Positions 9,506-19,301 of a stretch of DNA of 64,000 nucleotides are shown here, one piece after another. The position numbers were made by a program, and so were the translations under genes. The DNA lies in assembly GCF_009709615.1 (NCBI RefSeq), contig NZ_WJYA01000006.1:310001-374000 (forward strand). Direction: 5' to 3'. Source of the DNA: Winogradskyella ouciana (GTDB lineage Bacteria > Bacteroidota > Bacteroidia > Flavobacteriales > Flavobacteriaceae). The notes beneath the pieces are model-generated. The model was given only the letters and a program-made list of their open reading frames with translations, did no database searches and was not told the DNA's origin. The stretch's first letter is position 1, and the number at the start of each line of letters is the position of its first letter.

Positions 9506-10314
9506 AATTTCATTGGAATTATTTCAATTTGTGGGCTATGGGTAACTAGAGAGTTTTTAGGCACTGATTGCGTTAGCCATACATTTCCGCCAATAATACT
9601 GTTTTCACCAATGATAGTGTCACCACCCAAAATGGTGGCATTGGCATAGATAATCACATTGTTCTCAATGGTAGGGTGTCTCTTTATATTTCTAAGTGCT
9701 TTTTTGACAGTTAATGCACCTAATGTCACACCTTGATATATTTTGACATTATTTTGAATAGTTACAGTTTCACCAATTACCACACCAGTGCCATGATCTA
9801 TAAAAAAGGATTCACCTATATCAGCGCCTGGATGAATATCTATTCCGGTTTGTTGATGTGCATATTCTGTCATCAGCCTAGGAATCAGTGGTAATCCTAA
9901 ACGATGAAATTCTTTCGCCATTCTATAAACCGAAATAGCAAAAAAACCAGGATAGGCTAAGTAAACTTCACTGAGGGATTCAGCAGCTGGGTCATTGTTA
10001 TAAATTGCCTCTGCATCTTTTTTTAAATTGCAAAACAAATCTGGGATGCCATCAATAAAATCGTCCCATGTTTTACAAGGTTGTCCTGCAATTTCTGGGC
10101 AAGCAATGTCTCTTATTTTTCTGAATAAAGCCTTAACCTCAACCAAGGACTTTTCGGTATCCGTTTCACTGTCAAAGAAAGTATTACAAATTAATTGCGT
10201 AAATCGTTGCGACTCTAACTTTAGGGTAGAGGATATTTTAACGTCCTCTTTTTGGTTTTTAATTACTTCAATTAATTTTCTTCGATTCATGACGTTGAGC
10301 ACTGTTTGTAACAA
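9502..10314 (-). CDS. cysE: Serine O-acetyltransferase
   Basis: A 270-aa enzyme that acetylates L-serine with acetyl-CoA, the first step of cysteine synthesis, feeding the downstream CysM. An N-terminal helical domain (~1-150) precedes a left-handed beta-helix of hexapeptide repeats (~155-265; [20 protein letters not shown]). The catalytic His lies in the IDHGTG segment. The helical part ([18 protein letters not shown]) fits the longer EpsC/SerO-like branch better than enterobacterial CysE. The start is the first ATG after a ~500-bp gene-free stretch, so the promoter is probably there. Confidence 0.92.
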   Translation of the reverse strand: MLQTVLNVMNRRKLIEVIKNQKEDVKISSTLKLESQRFTQLICNTFFDSETDTEKSLVEVKALFRKIRDIACPEIAGQPCKTWDDFIDGIPDLFCNLKKDAEAIYNNDPAAESLSEVYLAYPGFFAISVYRMAKEFHRLGLPLIPRLMTEYAHQQTGIDIHPGADIGESFFIDHGTGVVIGETVTIQNNVKIYQGVTLGALTVKKALRNIKRHPTIENNVIIYANATILGGDTIIGENSIIGGNVWLTQSVPKNSLVTHSPQIEIIPMKL

Positions 10315-10814
10315 AGTTGATTCAATATATTTAAAATCTACGATAAAATGAAGTTAAAATCACTCCCGAAAAAGGTCCTGGTAAAATATACGTACTTGTG
10401 ATGATCTGAAATTGACAATAAAACCAAATTGACTTTTATAGTTTGCTTCATCCTTTTATTATTGACTACAGATGTAGTCCTTAGCAATGGTCAAGCAATG
10501 GTCAAGCAAAGGTCAGGCAACGGTCTGATCAATTTAATAAGCGAAATTGTTATAAATAATCTAACTTTTAGCTATAAACCTACAAATTACTGCTTTTGCA
10601 TAGCTAAATTAAGCAGGTCATCTAATTTAAAACCAGCATTTTACATTTTTTACTAACTTAAAAAATATTCACATTGCGCTGCATCCTTAGCGGCACTCTC
10701 AAAAATAATTCGTTGTTGACTGCACCGAACTGTAAAATATACCCTTTGTTGGGTATGGTTTGCTGTGGTGCTTGCTATTAATTTTGATTATTAACCAACT
10801 AAACTATACGGATT
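10315..10814. other. Intergenic region with a tandem repeat, no credible gene
   Basis: A 500-bp stretch between the divergent cysE and 10815 genes. It holds four tandem 11-mers (10484-10527) and a less A/T-rich segment (~10675-10790) unlike the surrounding sequence. A 75-codon open frame at 10429-10656 spans the repeats and shows no family resemblance or start signal, so I do not call it. Confidence 0.6.
10484..10527 (+). repeat. Four tandem 11-bp repeats (GCAATGGTCAA type)
   Basis: GCAATGGTCAA occurs at 10484-10494 and 10495-10505, then GCAAAGGTCAG at 10506-10516 and GCAACGGTCTG at 10517-10527. The 11-bp period gives one copy per helical turn. The function is unknown; an array of protein-binding sites between the divergent genes is possible. 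Confidence 0.65.
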
Positions 10815-13610
10815 ATGAAAACTCTTAACATTTTCGTTGGCTCCATTCTTTTCCTACTATTAATTTGTCCTATAAATTTAACTTCTCAAGAAAACCATGA
10901 TCCTACGCTCTCTGTGGGGCTTGAGAGCCTAACGTTTGGAAAAGGAACTATTGATGTAAAAGCTCTAGAAAAAATTATTGTTCGAAAACAAAATGAATTA
11001 AAAAGGGAGGGATTAAAACGTTATGTTTTTGATCAACTTCCACCAAACAATTACACATTAAAACTATTTGTGCAGAATGCTATAATTACGATTGTTGATG
11101 AGCAGAATCAGAATATTGTGGAAAAAGAACTATTGGAGCTAGCAACAAATTATGCTTTGGTAGTTGGATTTTCAAAAATATTATACGAGCTCAATATAAG
11201 AACAGAAAAAAAAGGTAAAACAGATAAAAGTAGTGATGGTGCTAAACCAGAACCTTCTATGTATGAGTTGTTTAAAGTAATATTGGATTCCGCAGCAAAG
11301 AATGGTGAGGTATATACCTTAAACTCTGCAGAAAAAAGTCAACTTTTTATCGATATAATAGGTACGGCTCTTAGCGGTAATCAAAAATTGAAAAAAAGAG
11401 GCTTTTTTGATTTTGATTCTGCTATTAACTATGAAAACAGTCAACTGTATAAAAGATATTTTGCACACAAGAATCTTGATGTTGATTTTGCAAATATAAT
11501 AGAAGCCATAAATAAGACAATTGATGAACTTCTACTAAGCTACAGATACATAAACGATATACTAGAAAATAAAGTATATAAGAGTCTTGATGAATTAAAA
11601 AGAGACTATCTTAAAAGTATAAACGAAGAACTTTATAGCAGTAATACGTTATTCAAAAATTATATGGCTAAACATAATTTAGAAAAATTATTAGCGCTAT
11701 TACAAGTTGAAGATATATTAGTTAATGATAAATTAACATCAATAATTGAAGCGATTCCAATTAAAGCATCAAAATTTGATAATGTTGATAAAAATTTTTA
11801 CAAGACTTCAATAAATGCGATAGAAAATGAAGTGGTTTCTATAAATCCACCGGATTCATTAGAAATTAGAAATTACTTTAACAACACTAAGTTAAGATGG
11901 CAAATTAGGCAAAATAAAAAGAATTTAGAAAAACTGCTTACTGATTTAGAAAGTTACAATAAAGCTCTAAAAAAATATGATTCTACTTTTATAGTCTATA
12001 AAAATAGTTGGATTCAATTGGGAGAACAAATGCCAAATTTAGATAAACTTTTTGAGGCTAAAACTGAAATTGAATTATATACTACAACAGTTGAAGGCTT
12101 GTATAATAAATATTCAAACGACTCTAGTTTGAATAAAAACCGATTTACAAAACTGAGGGATGAAGGATATACATTAGAAGATTTAAAGAATTATTTTAAC
12201 TACAATACTAATGTTGTCAACGCAATAGTGGATATACAGAATAGCATTACCTCTACAAAAGATGTCAAGTTTTTAGATATGATTGACATTTCAGAGCACG
12301 ACTCGATATTTAAAATCGTTGAGGGTAATATCAAGGTTGACAAAAACAGAAATACAAGAATTGTCCAAATCTTGTTAAAAGAAGTTTCTAACGATTTATT
12401 GGAAAAAAACCTAAAAAAAATTGATGACGTTTTTCTATATGAAAATGCTGATTTTTTATCTAATCTATACCATAATATACAAAAGCTTTCTAAAAAAGAA
12501 GTACTGACTATAGATGACATACTTTATCTGGAAAATGAAGTTTTAGAACGATTAGTAAAGGCTAAAATTTACATAACTGATTCAGTGGATGATAGAGTAC
12601 TGAATAATATAATTACAAATATACGAGCAGCCATACCCGTTTTAAAGTATCTACGACGCCCGGACAATGTAATGGATATAATCAATGTACTTAATCATGA
12701 AAAAATAGGGGAGACGAGTAATATCGCTCGGGCTTTTTTAGAATTTATAAGTAATATAAATAAACTCGATCAATCTGAAACTTTTGCAGAAGTACTACAA
12801 TTACTTGATATCACTCATAACTATATATTATCATCTATGAGTCGCTATAAATGTTATTCAGGTAGTGAGCTTGATAATAGAAAAAATATAATAAGAGATT
12901 CGCTGAAAAACATAAATCAACCGCAATGGAAAGACTTAACAAAAAGAGAGCAGAAGAGAAAAATAAATGCGGTTTTAGATGAAGATGGAAAGTATTGTAA
13001 ATTCAAGAATATTTATGAAAAGCTCATTAATTCTCTTGAGAAATACACTATTATTAATAAAAAGGATAATATTATAGAAATAGATCTTTTGTCTCTACTT
13101 AATACGTTTATTGATAGATATAACAATGCACAAGAAAGTGGTAAGAATGAACTTTATTTTACTCTTGGAATTAGCCAGAACGTTTTATTATCTGAGTATA
13201 AGTCTGATGCTTCAGACAAAAGTTTGACTTCAGTCGGTTTTGCTTCTGAAAAATTGGGTTATAAATTTAAACTAAAAACATACACAGATAGAGTACCAAA
13301 AAATTTCGCAACATCCTCTATCAATTCTTATGATAAAGAGCATCGAGTAAATCCATTTGTCAATCAAATATATGGGTTAGTATATGGATCTGGTTTGTTA
13401 TATAATATTGCAAATCTTACAACGGATGATAATTTTAATTATCCGCATATTGGATTTGGTATCGGAATGCGATTCTATAATGCATTAGATGTTAACTTTA
13501 TAGCTGGTTTACCTTTTATTGAAGATGAGCCAATCGGTGAGCATATTTTTCTTGGTCTCGGATTTGATATCCCAATAGGTGAATATTTAAAGGCTATTAG
13601 AGGTAATTAA
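10815..13610 (+). CDS. Secreted protein of unknown function with long helical body and barrel-like C-terminus
   Basis: I do not recognise this 931-aa protein. Residues 1-25 form a signal peptide (KTLNIFVGSILFLLLICPI ... TSQ). Residues ~30-750 are charged, Lys/Glu/Asn-rich and predicted mostly helical, without a catalytic motif I can identify. From ~755 to the end there are alternating aromatic/Gly strands (YFTLGISQNVLL, IGFGIGMRFY, FLGLGFDIPIGEYL) of the kind seen in outer-membrane barrel or porin-like domains. It stands alone between cysE and the type ISP gene. Its place beside defence genes may be chance, or it may be an envelope component. No T9SS sorting domain is seen. Confidence 0.7.
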   Translation: MKTLNIFVGSILFLLLICPINLTSQENHDPTLSVGLESLTFGKGTIDVKALEKIIVRKQNELKREGLKRYVFDQLPPNNYTLKLFVQNAIITIVDEQNQNIVEKELLELATNYALVVGFSKILYELNIRTEKKGKTDKSSDGAKPEPSMYELFKVILDSAAKNGEVYTLNSAEKSQLFIDIIGTALSGNQKLKKRGFFDFDSAINYENSQLYKRYFAHKNLDVDFANIIEAINKTIDELLLSYRYINDILENKVYKSLDELKRDYLKSINEELYSSNTLFKNYMAKHNLEKLLALLQVEDILVNDKLTSIIEAIPIKASKFDNVDKNFYKTSINAIENEVVSINPPDSLEIRNYFNNTKLRWQIRQNKKNLEKLLTDLESYNKALKKYDSTFIVYKNSWIQLGEQMPNLDKLFEAKTEIELYTTTVEGLYNKYSNDSSLNKNRFTKLRDEGYTLEDLKNYFNYNTNVVNAIVDIQNSITSTKDVKFLDMIDISEHDSIFKIVEGNIKVDKNRNTRIVQILLKEVSNDLLEKNLKKIDDVFLYENADFLSNLYHNIQKLSKKEVLTIDDILYLENEVLERLVKAKIYITDSVDDRVLNNIITNIRAAIPVLKYLRRPDNVMDIINVLNHEKIGETSNIARAFLEFISNINKLDQSETFAEVLQLLDITHNYILSSMSRYKCYSGSELDNRKNIIRDSLKNINQPQWKDLTKREQKRKINAVLDEDGKYCKFKNIYEKLINSLEKYTIINKKDNIIEIDLLSLLNTFIDRYNNAQESGKNELYFTLGISQNVLLSEYKSDASDKSLTSVGFASEKLGYKFKLKTYTDRVPKNFATSSINSYDKEHRVNPFVNQIYGLVYGSGLLYNIANLTTDDNFNYPHIGFGIGMRFYNALDVNFIAGLPFIEDEPIGEHIFLGLGFDIPIGEYLKAIRGN

Positions 13611-13747
13611 ATATTTTAAAATTTGTTCTATTTGTAATTTTGAAGATTGTTGTCTTTTTTTATCTTTAAAGTCCCTTAGACCAATTTCTAGTTGACCCAA
13701 TAATTTTAAAATTTTTAACTCCTGTTTAAATACAGGCCAGGCTATAT

Positions 13748-16700
13748 ATGAAATTCAACCAACTACTAACCAACTACCGCAAATACGCATTTTCAGAACG
13801 TGATAAAGGAGATAAGTTTGAACGGCTAATGGCTGCTTATTTACAAACCGATCCAAAATATGCTAACAAATTCAAAAACGTTTGGCTGTGGAATGAATTT
13901 CCGAGTCGAAAGGATTTAGGTGGCAATGATACAGGAATCGATATTGTTGCTCAGACCAATGAAGGTGATTATTGGGCAGTACAATGTAAATGCTATGCTG
14001 AAGGAGCAACTATAGATAAAAAAGCAGTCGATAGCTTTTTATCCGCATCGAGTACGCAATTTAAAGGAGATGATTTAAAAACTACTCGTTTTGCACATCG
14101 TTTATGGATAGATACCACAGGAAAACGCTGGACTCAGAATGCTGAGAATGTTATTGCTGTCCAAAATATCCCATTATCTCGTCTTGGCTTATTCGCATTA
14201 GAAGAAGCACCTGTGGATTGGCAGAAATTAGAGGATGGCATTACTGGAAAATCTGCACTTGTTCCTAAATATGAAGTTAGAAAACATCAGAAGACTGCAT
14301 TAAACGATACCCACAATTATTTTAAAAAACATGATAGAGGAAAACTCATCATGGCATGCGGTACTGGTAAAACTTTTACCGCTTTGCGTATCGCAGAGCA
14401 TGAAACCAATGGTAAAGGCTTAATCCTATTTTTAGTGCCCTCAATTGCGTTGATAGGTCAAACTTTAAATGAATGGACTGCCCAAGCCAGAAATCCAATT
14501 AATGCCATTTGTATTTGTTCTCAACCCGATATTACCAAAAAGAAAAAGAAAGGTGAAGATGCCGATTTTTATAGTACCGTAGATTTAGCATTACCGGCAT
14601 CTACAGATATCGACAATATTGTTAGACAATTTGCTTATTACCAAGAGCATGGTAATGATGGAATGACTGTCGTTTTTTCTACCTATCAATCTATAGATGT
14701 TATCGCAAGGGCTCAAAAATCATTACAGAATAATATTGGTGACGCATCCATATTCGATTTAATTATCTGTGATGAAGCCCATCGTACCACTGGTGTAACT
14801 TTAAGTGATGAAGACGAATCTGCTTTTGTAAAAGTGCATAAAAATGAATTCATTCAGGGCAAAAAGCGTCTGTACATGACAGCGACACCACGTCTGTATG
14901 ACCCAAAAGCAAAAGATAAAGCGGCTCAAGAAGATGTCCTCTTGTGTTCCATGGATGACGAAGCTATTTACGGTGAAGAAATCTATCGAATAGGTTTTGG
15001 TGAAGCGGTAGAACGTAATCTTTTAACGGATTATAAAGTCCTCATTCTCACTTTAAGTGATAAAGACGTGCCGCCTTCAGTTCAGAAAATGATTTCTGAT
15101 GAAGAACAGGAAATTAATAGTGATGATGCTTCAAAACTTATTGGTTGTATCAATGCTTTGGCAAAACAAATGTTAGGCGATGATGGCTCATTACGAGAAG
15201 TAGACCCAGAACCCATGAAACGTGCAGTTGCGTTTTGCTCTCGTATTAATCCAACAGCGTATTCGTCGGCAACAGCTTCGACTACGATTGCTAATTATTT
15301 CAATACCGTTTCTAACGAATATATTGAGTCTCTTCCAAAAGAAGAACAAAAGGTTCGCATCAGTACAGAAGCCCAACATATTGATGGAACTATGTCCGCA
15401 ACAGAACGTGAGGAATTACTATCGTGGCTTAAAGAAGAAAGTGATGACACTAGAATCCTAACCAATGTTCGCTGTTTAAGTGAAGGTGTCGATGTTCCTT
15501 CTCTCGATGCAGTAATGTTCCTTTCAGCTCGAAATTCTGAAGTTGATGTTGTGCAATCCGTTGGTCGTGTGATGCGACGTTCGGAAGGTAAGAAATACGG
15601 TTACATTATTATACCTGTGTTAGTGCCTTCCGATGTTGAAGCTGATAAAGCCTTGGATGACAACAAACGCTATGCTGTAGTTTGGACCGTTTTAAACGCC
15701 TTACGAGCTCATGACGATAGATTTAATGCCATTATCAATAAAATAGACCTTAATAAAAAACGACCAGACCAAATCCTTATTGGTCGCCCTGATTATTCCT
15801 TTGATGAAAATGGTAATTGGGTCAATGAAAATGAAGGTGGCTACAAAACCGATAAATTAAATGAGCAATTCGCTTTTCAATTTGAAGCCTTACAAAATGT
15901 ACTCTATGCACGTTTAGTTAAAAAGGTTGGTGACAGACGTTATTGGGAACAATGGGCAACTAATGTTGCTGAAATTGCCCAGCGTTTGGTAGAACGTATT
16001 ACCTATCTTATTGAAGAAAAAACAGAGCACAGAAAAGCTTTTGACAAATTTTTAAAAGGATTACAATCCAATATTAATTCCAGTATTTCAGAAAAGGAGG
16101 CAGTAGAAATGTTAGCCCAGCACATGATTACTAAGCCTGTTTTCGAAGCCTTATTTGAAGGCTATTCCTTTGTAGATAACAATGCAGTTTCTATGGCTAT
16201 GGAACACATGATGGGCTTATTGGAAGAAGGCGCACTTGAAAAGGACACCAAAGTTCTAAACAAATTCTACGAATCGGTACGTATGCGTGCCGCAGGTATC
16301 GACAATGCCGAAGCCAAACAACGTATCATTATTGAGTTGTACGATAAATTCTTTAAAACCGCTTTTCCTAAAATGGTGGAGCAATTGGGTATTGTCTATA
16401 CACCAGTTGAAGTGGTCGATTTTATTCTGCATTCGGTGAATGATGTCTTACAACAAGAGTTTGGACAAACCATTTCTGATGAAGACGTACACGTACTCGA
16501 CCCATTTACAGGAACAGGCACGTTTATTACGCGCTTAATACAGTCTGGTCTCATTAAAAAAGAAGATTTACCGCGTAAATACGAACGCGAATTACATGCC
16601 AACGAAATTGTATTATTGGCCTATTATATTGCCGATGTTAATATTGAAAATGCCTACCATGATGTTATGGGCAACGAAGGTGATTATGTGCCTTTTGATG

Positions 16701-18664
16701 GTATTTGTTTAACTGATACTTTTCAATTAGGTGAAACCAAGGATTCCGTGATTTTTTCTGAAATGTTTCCTCAAAATTCTGAGCGTTTGGAAATTCAGAA
16801 AAAAGGACCTATTCGTGTGATAGTTGGTAATCCACCATATTCAGTTGGACAAAAGGATTCTAATGATAATGCACAGAATTTAAAATATAAAAATTTAGAT
16901 AGAAGAATTTCTGAAACATATGCAGCTGAAACAAAAGCGGTTAATAAAAATTCTTTATATGATTCTTATATCAAAGCATTTCGTTGGAGTTCTGATAGAT
17001 TAAATGCAGATGAAGGAGGTGTACTTGCTTTTGTAACCAATGGCTCTTGGTTAGATGGTAATTCACAGGATGGTTTTCGAAAAGTGTTGGAAAAGGAATT
17101 TGATGTTATTTATGTATTCAACCTAAGAGGGAATGCCCGCACATCAGGTGAATTGAGACGTAAAGAAAAAGATAATGTTTTTGGACAGGGTTCAAGAACT
17201 AACGTGTCAATTACAATTTTAGTAAAAAACCCAGATGCCAAAAATGAAAAGGCCATTATAAAATACCATGATATTGGTGATTATTTAAGCCAAAAAGAAA
17301 AGCTGGATATTATTGCAAAATTCAAGACGGTTTTTAATTCGAAAATGGAATGGAAAACCTTAAAACCAAATAAAGAAGGTGATTGGATAAATGTAAGAAA
17401 TGAAAGTTTCAAAGAATTTATAGAAATTGGTAATCGAAAGAGTCCAAAACAAGTTTATTTTAAAAATTATTCTGGGGGACTACAAACTAATAGAGACCCA
17501 TGGACTTATTCTTTTTCTAAAGAAAACTTAGAAATCAACTTATCGAAGTTCATTGAATTCTATAATAATCAGTCGGAAATTTTTAATAAATATGTTGTTG
17601 AAAACAATATTGAACCTAAACAGGCTCTTAAAAAAGTCTTTGATTTAAATGTGTTAAGTAATGACTCAAAATATATTAGTTGGACTAGAGGTTTGAAAAA
17701 TGATTTAGTTAGAGATAAAAAAGTTGCTTTAAGTGCAGGTAGTTTTAGATTAGGTTTTTATAGGCCATTTTGTAAAACAAATTTGTATCTAAGTAAAATG
17801 CTTAATGAGTATACTAACAAAATGCCAGATTACTTTCCTTATGAAGATGTTAGGAATCTAGTAATTTGTATAAGCTCACGTGGTAGTACCAATAATTTTT
17901 CTGCTTACCTCGTAAATAAAATTCCCAATGTAGAAATAGTATCAAGAAGTCAATGTTTCCCACTATACTACTACGAAGAACGAACAAAACAAACCCCAGG
18001 TTTATTTGACCGAGACGGAGAAAGTGAGTTTATACAACGTGATGGTGTTAGTGATTTTATTTTGGAGCGTGCCCAAAAGCAATATGGTAAATCTGTAACT
18101 AAAGAAGACATCTTTTATTATGTCTATGGTATTTTGCATAGCCCAGATTATAGAGAAACCTTTGCCAACGACCTTAAAAAAATGTTACCACGTTTGCCAT
18201 TGGTTGACAGCCCAAGAGACTTCTGGAAATTTAGTAAAGCAGGTCGTGCCTTGGCAAACTTGCATATTAATTATGAGTCGGTTGAGCCTTACCCAGAGGT
18301 TGAGGTGGTTGGTCAAGACGCCCTAATTAAAATGGATGCTTATGATTTTTACAGCGTAAGCAAAATGCGTTTCCCTAAAAAAGACCAGAAGGAAACCATT
18401 AATTATAATGCGCGTTTAACCATAAAAAATATTCCAGAAAAAGCATACCAATATGTAGTCAATGGTAAATCTGCCATCGAGTGGATTATGGAACGCTACC
18501 AAGTAAAAACAGATAAGAAATCTGGCATTACCAATGATCCAAACGATTGGAGTAAAGAACACGACAAACCAAGCTACATTTTTGATTTGTTAATGAGTAT
18601 TATTAATGTTTCTGTGCAAACTGTTGATATTGTTGATGGGTTGCCTAAATTAAAATTTGAATAA
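13748..18664 (+). CDS. Type ISP single-chain restriction-modification enzyme (nuclease-translocase-methyltransferase-TRD)
   Basis: A 1638-aa fusion in the style of LlaGI/LlaBIII. An Mrr-like PD-(D/E)XK nuclease lies at ~1-165 (E25, D65 in TGIDIV, Q79-C-K81). The SF2 translocase follows at ~180-660, with Walker A ACGTGKT (203-209), DEAH 342-345, motif III MTATP and motif VI QSVGRVMRR. A gamma-class N6-adenine methyltransferase lies at ~860-1090 (DPFTGTGTF 918-926 and NPPY 1028-1031). The remainder contains the target recognition domain. One protein thus recognises an asymmetric site, methylates one strand and cleaves after translocation. All key residues are present, so it should be active. 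The next gene follows after 1 bp. Confidence 0.95.
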   Translation: MKFNQLLTNYRKYAFSERDKGDKFERLMAAYLQTDPKYANKFKNVWLWNEFPSRKDLGGNDTGIDIVAQTNEGDYWAVQCKCYAEGATIDKKAVDSFLSASSTQFKGDDLKTTRFAHRLWIDTTGKRWTQNAENVIAVQNIPLSRLGLFALEEAPVDWQKLEDGITGKSALVPKYEVRKHQKTALNDTHNYFKKHDRGKLIMACGTGKTFTALRIAEHETNGKGLILFLVPSIALIGQTLNEWTAQARNPINAICICSQPDITKKKKKGEDADFYSTVDLALPASTDIDNIVRQFAYYQEHGNDGMTVVFSTYQSIDVIARAQKSLQNNIGDASIFDLIICDEAHRTTGVTLSDEDESAFVKVHKNEFIQGKKRLYMTATPRLYDPKAKDKAAQEDVLLCSMDDEAIYGEEIYRIGFGEAVERNLLTDYKVLILTLSDKDVPPSVQKMISDEEQEINSDDASKLIGCINALAKQMLGDDGSLREVDPEPMKRAVAFCSRINPTAYSSATASTTIANYFNTVSNEYIESLPKEEQKVRISTEAQHIDGTMSATEREELLSWLKEESDDTRILTNVRCLSEGVDVPSLDAVMFLSARNSEVDVVQSVGRVMRRSEGKKYGYIIIPVLVPSDVEADKALDDNKRYAVVWTVLNALRAHDDRFNAIINKIDLNKKRPDQILIGRPDYSFDENGNWVNENEGGYKTDKLNEQFAFQFEALQNVLYARLVKKVGDRRYWEQWATNVAEIAQRLVERITYLIEEKTEHRKAFDKFLKGLQSNINSSISEKEAVEMLAQHMITKPVFEALFEGYSFVDNNAVSMAMEHMMGLLEEGALEKDTKVLNKFYESVRMRAAGIDNAEAKQRIIIELYDKFFKTAFPKMVEQLGIVYTPVEVVDFILHSVNDVLQQEFGQTISDEDVHVLDPFTGTGTFITRLIQSGLIKKEDLPRKYERELHANEIVLLAYYIADVNIENAYHDVMGNEGDYVPFDGICLTDTFQLGETKDSVIFSEMFPQNSERLEIQKKGPIRVIVGNPPYSVGQKDSNDNAQNLKYKNLDRRISETYAAETKAVNKNSLYDSYIKAFRWSSDRLNADEGGVLAFVTNGSWLDGNSQDGFRKVLEKEFDVIYVFNLRGNARTSGELRRKEKDNVFGQGSRTNVSITILVKNPDAKNEKAIIKYHDIGDYLSQKEKLDIIAKFKTVFNSKMEWKTLKPNKEGDWINVRNESFKEFIEIGNRKSPKQVYFKNYSGGLQTNRDPWTYSFSKENLEINLSKFIEFYNNQSEIFNKYVVENNIEPKQALKKVFDLNVLSNDSKYISWTRGLKNDLVRDKKVALSAGSFRLGFYRPFCKTNLYLSKMLNEYTNKMPDYFPYEDVRNLVICISSRGSTNNFSAYLVNKIPNVEIVSRSQCFPLYYYEERTKQTPGLFDRDGESEFIQRDGVSDFILERAQKQYGKSVTKEDIFYYVYGILHSPDYRETFANDLKKMLPRLPLVDSPRDFWKFSKAGRALANLHINYESVEPYPEVEVVGQDALIKMDAYDFYSVSKMRFPKKDQKETINYNARLTIKNIPEKAYQYVVNGKSAIEWIMERYQVKTDKKSGITNDPNDWSKEHDKPSYIFDLLMSIINVSVQTVDIVDGLPKLKFE

Positions 18665-18665
18665 T

Positions 18666-19301
18666 ATGACTGAAGAAGAATATAATAAAATAGCAAGGCT
18701 ATTTCAGTATCTAAACAATACTCATTTACATAGTAATTACAATTATGGAGGATTTAATGGGAATTATAGAACATATAATATCGATGATTTAGATTTTCCA
18801 AGTGACACTTTTCAGCTTATTGATGACTTAACTTTAATTAGAGTTCAGGACTTTTATAATATCGATTATTTAAAGTCAAACAATTTCCCTGAACGCTTTT
18901 ATAACAATCCATTAGTTCAAAAATCTGATACAGTTGTAGGTTTCCATTATCAATTACCAACTATCCTTTTCTATTATTTATTTAATAAACTTAAAAAATC
19001 TGCTGTTCTTTTTTTAAAATTCATTGAAACCGATGAGTTCAAATCTAATTATAGTCATTTAATTACAAGAGGTGAATATGATTTTGAGTACCCATCAGTA
19101 ATGCACGATGAATTATTCAAATATTTAAGTTCCAAAATACCCAATTTCGGCATGTTTCATCATCTATTAAATTGGCTTTCTGAAATGGGTTATTCATCTG
19201 GTAGCATGACAATTTATAAAACTAAAAGAATAGAAAATTGTATTGAAAATTTAGAAAGGTTTGATTTTAATAATATAAATATTTCAAATCAAGTTTTATG
19301 A
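18666..19301 (+). CDS. Protein of unknown function between type ISP enzyme and ATPase
   Basis: 211 aa from the ATG at 18666, which follows the type ISP stop (18664) by one base. A TTG nine bases upstream is also in frame and overlaps that gene, but the ATG is preferred. The protein is rich in Tyr, Asn and Phe. It has no signal peptide, membrane segment or catalytic motif that I recognise. Its stop overlaps the start of the ATPase by 4 bp, so it is translationally coupled and probably belongs to the ATPase-HNH system as a third component. Confidence 0.7.
   Translation: MTEEEYNKIARLFQYLNNTHLHSNYNYGGFNGNYRTYNIDDLDFPSDTFQLIDDLTLIRVQDFYNIDYLKSNNFPERFYNNPLVQKSDTVVGFHYQLPTILFYYLFNKLKKSAVLFLKFIETDEFKSNYSHLITRGEYDFEYPSVMHDELFKYLSSKIPNFGMFHHLLNWLSEMGYSSGSMTIYKTKRIENCIENLERFDFNNINISNQVL

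Noticed and set aside
10429..10656. 75-codon open frame in the cysE-10815 gap
   Set aside because: It runs through the tandem 11-mers, has an unconvincing composition and no recognisable family or start signal.
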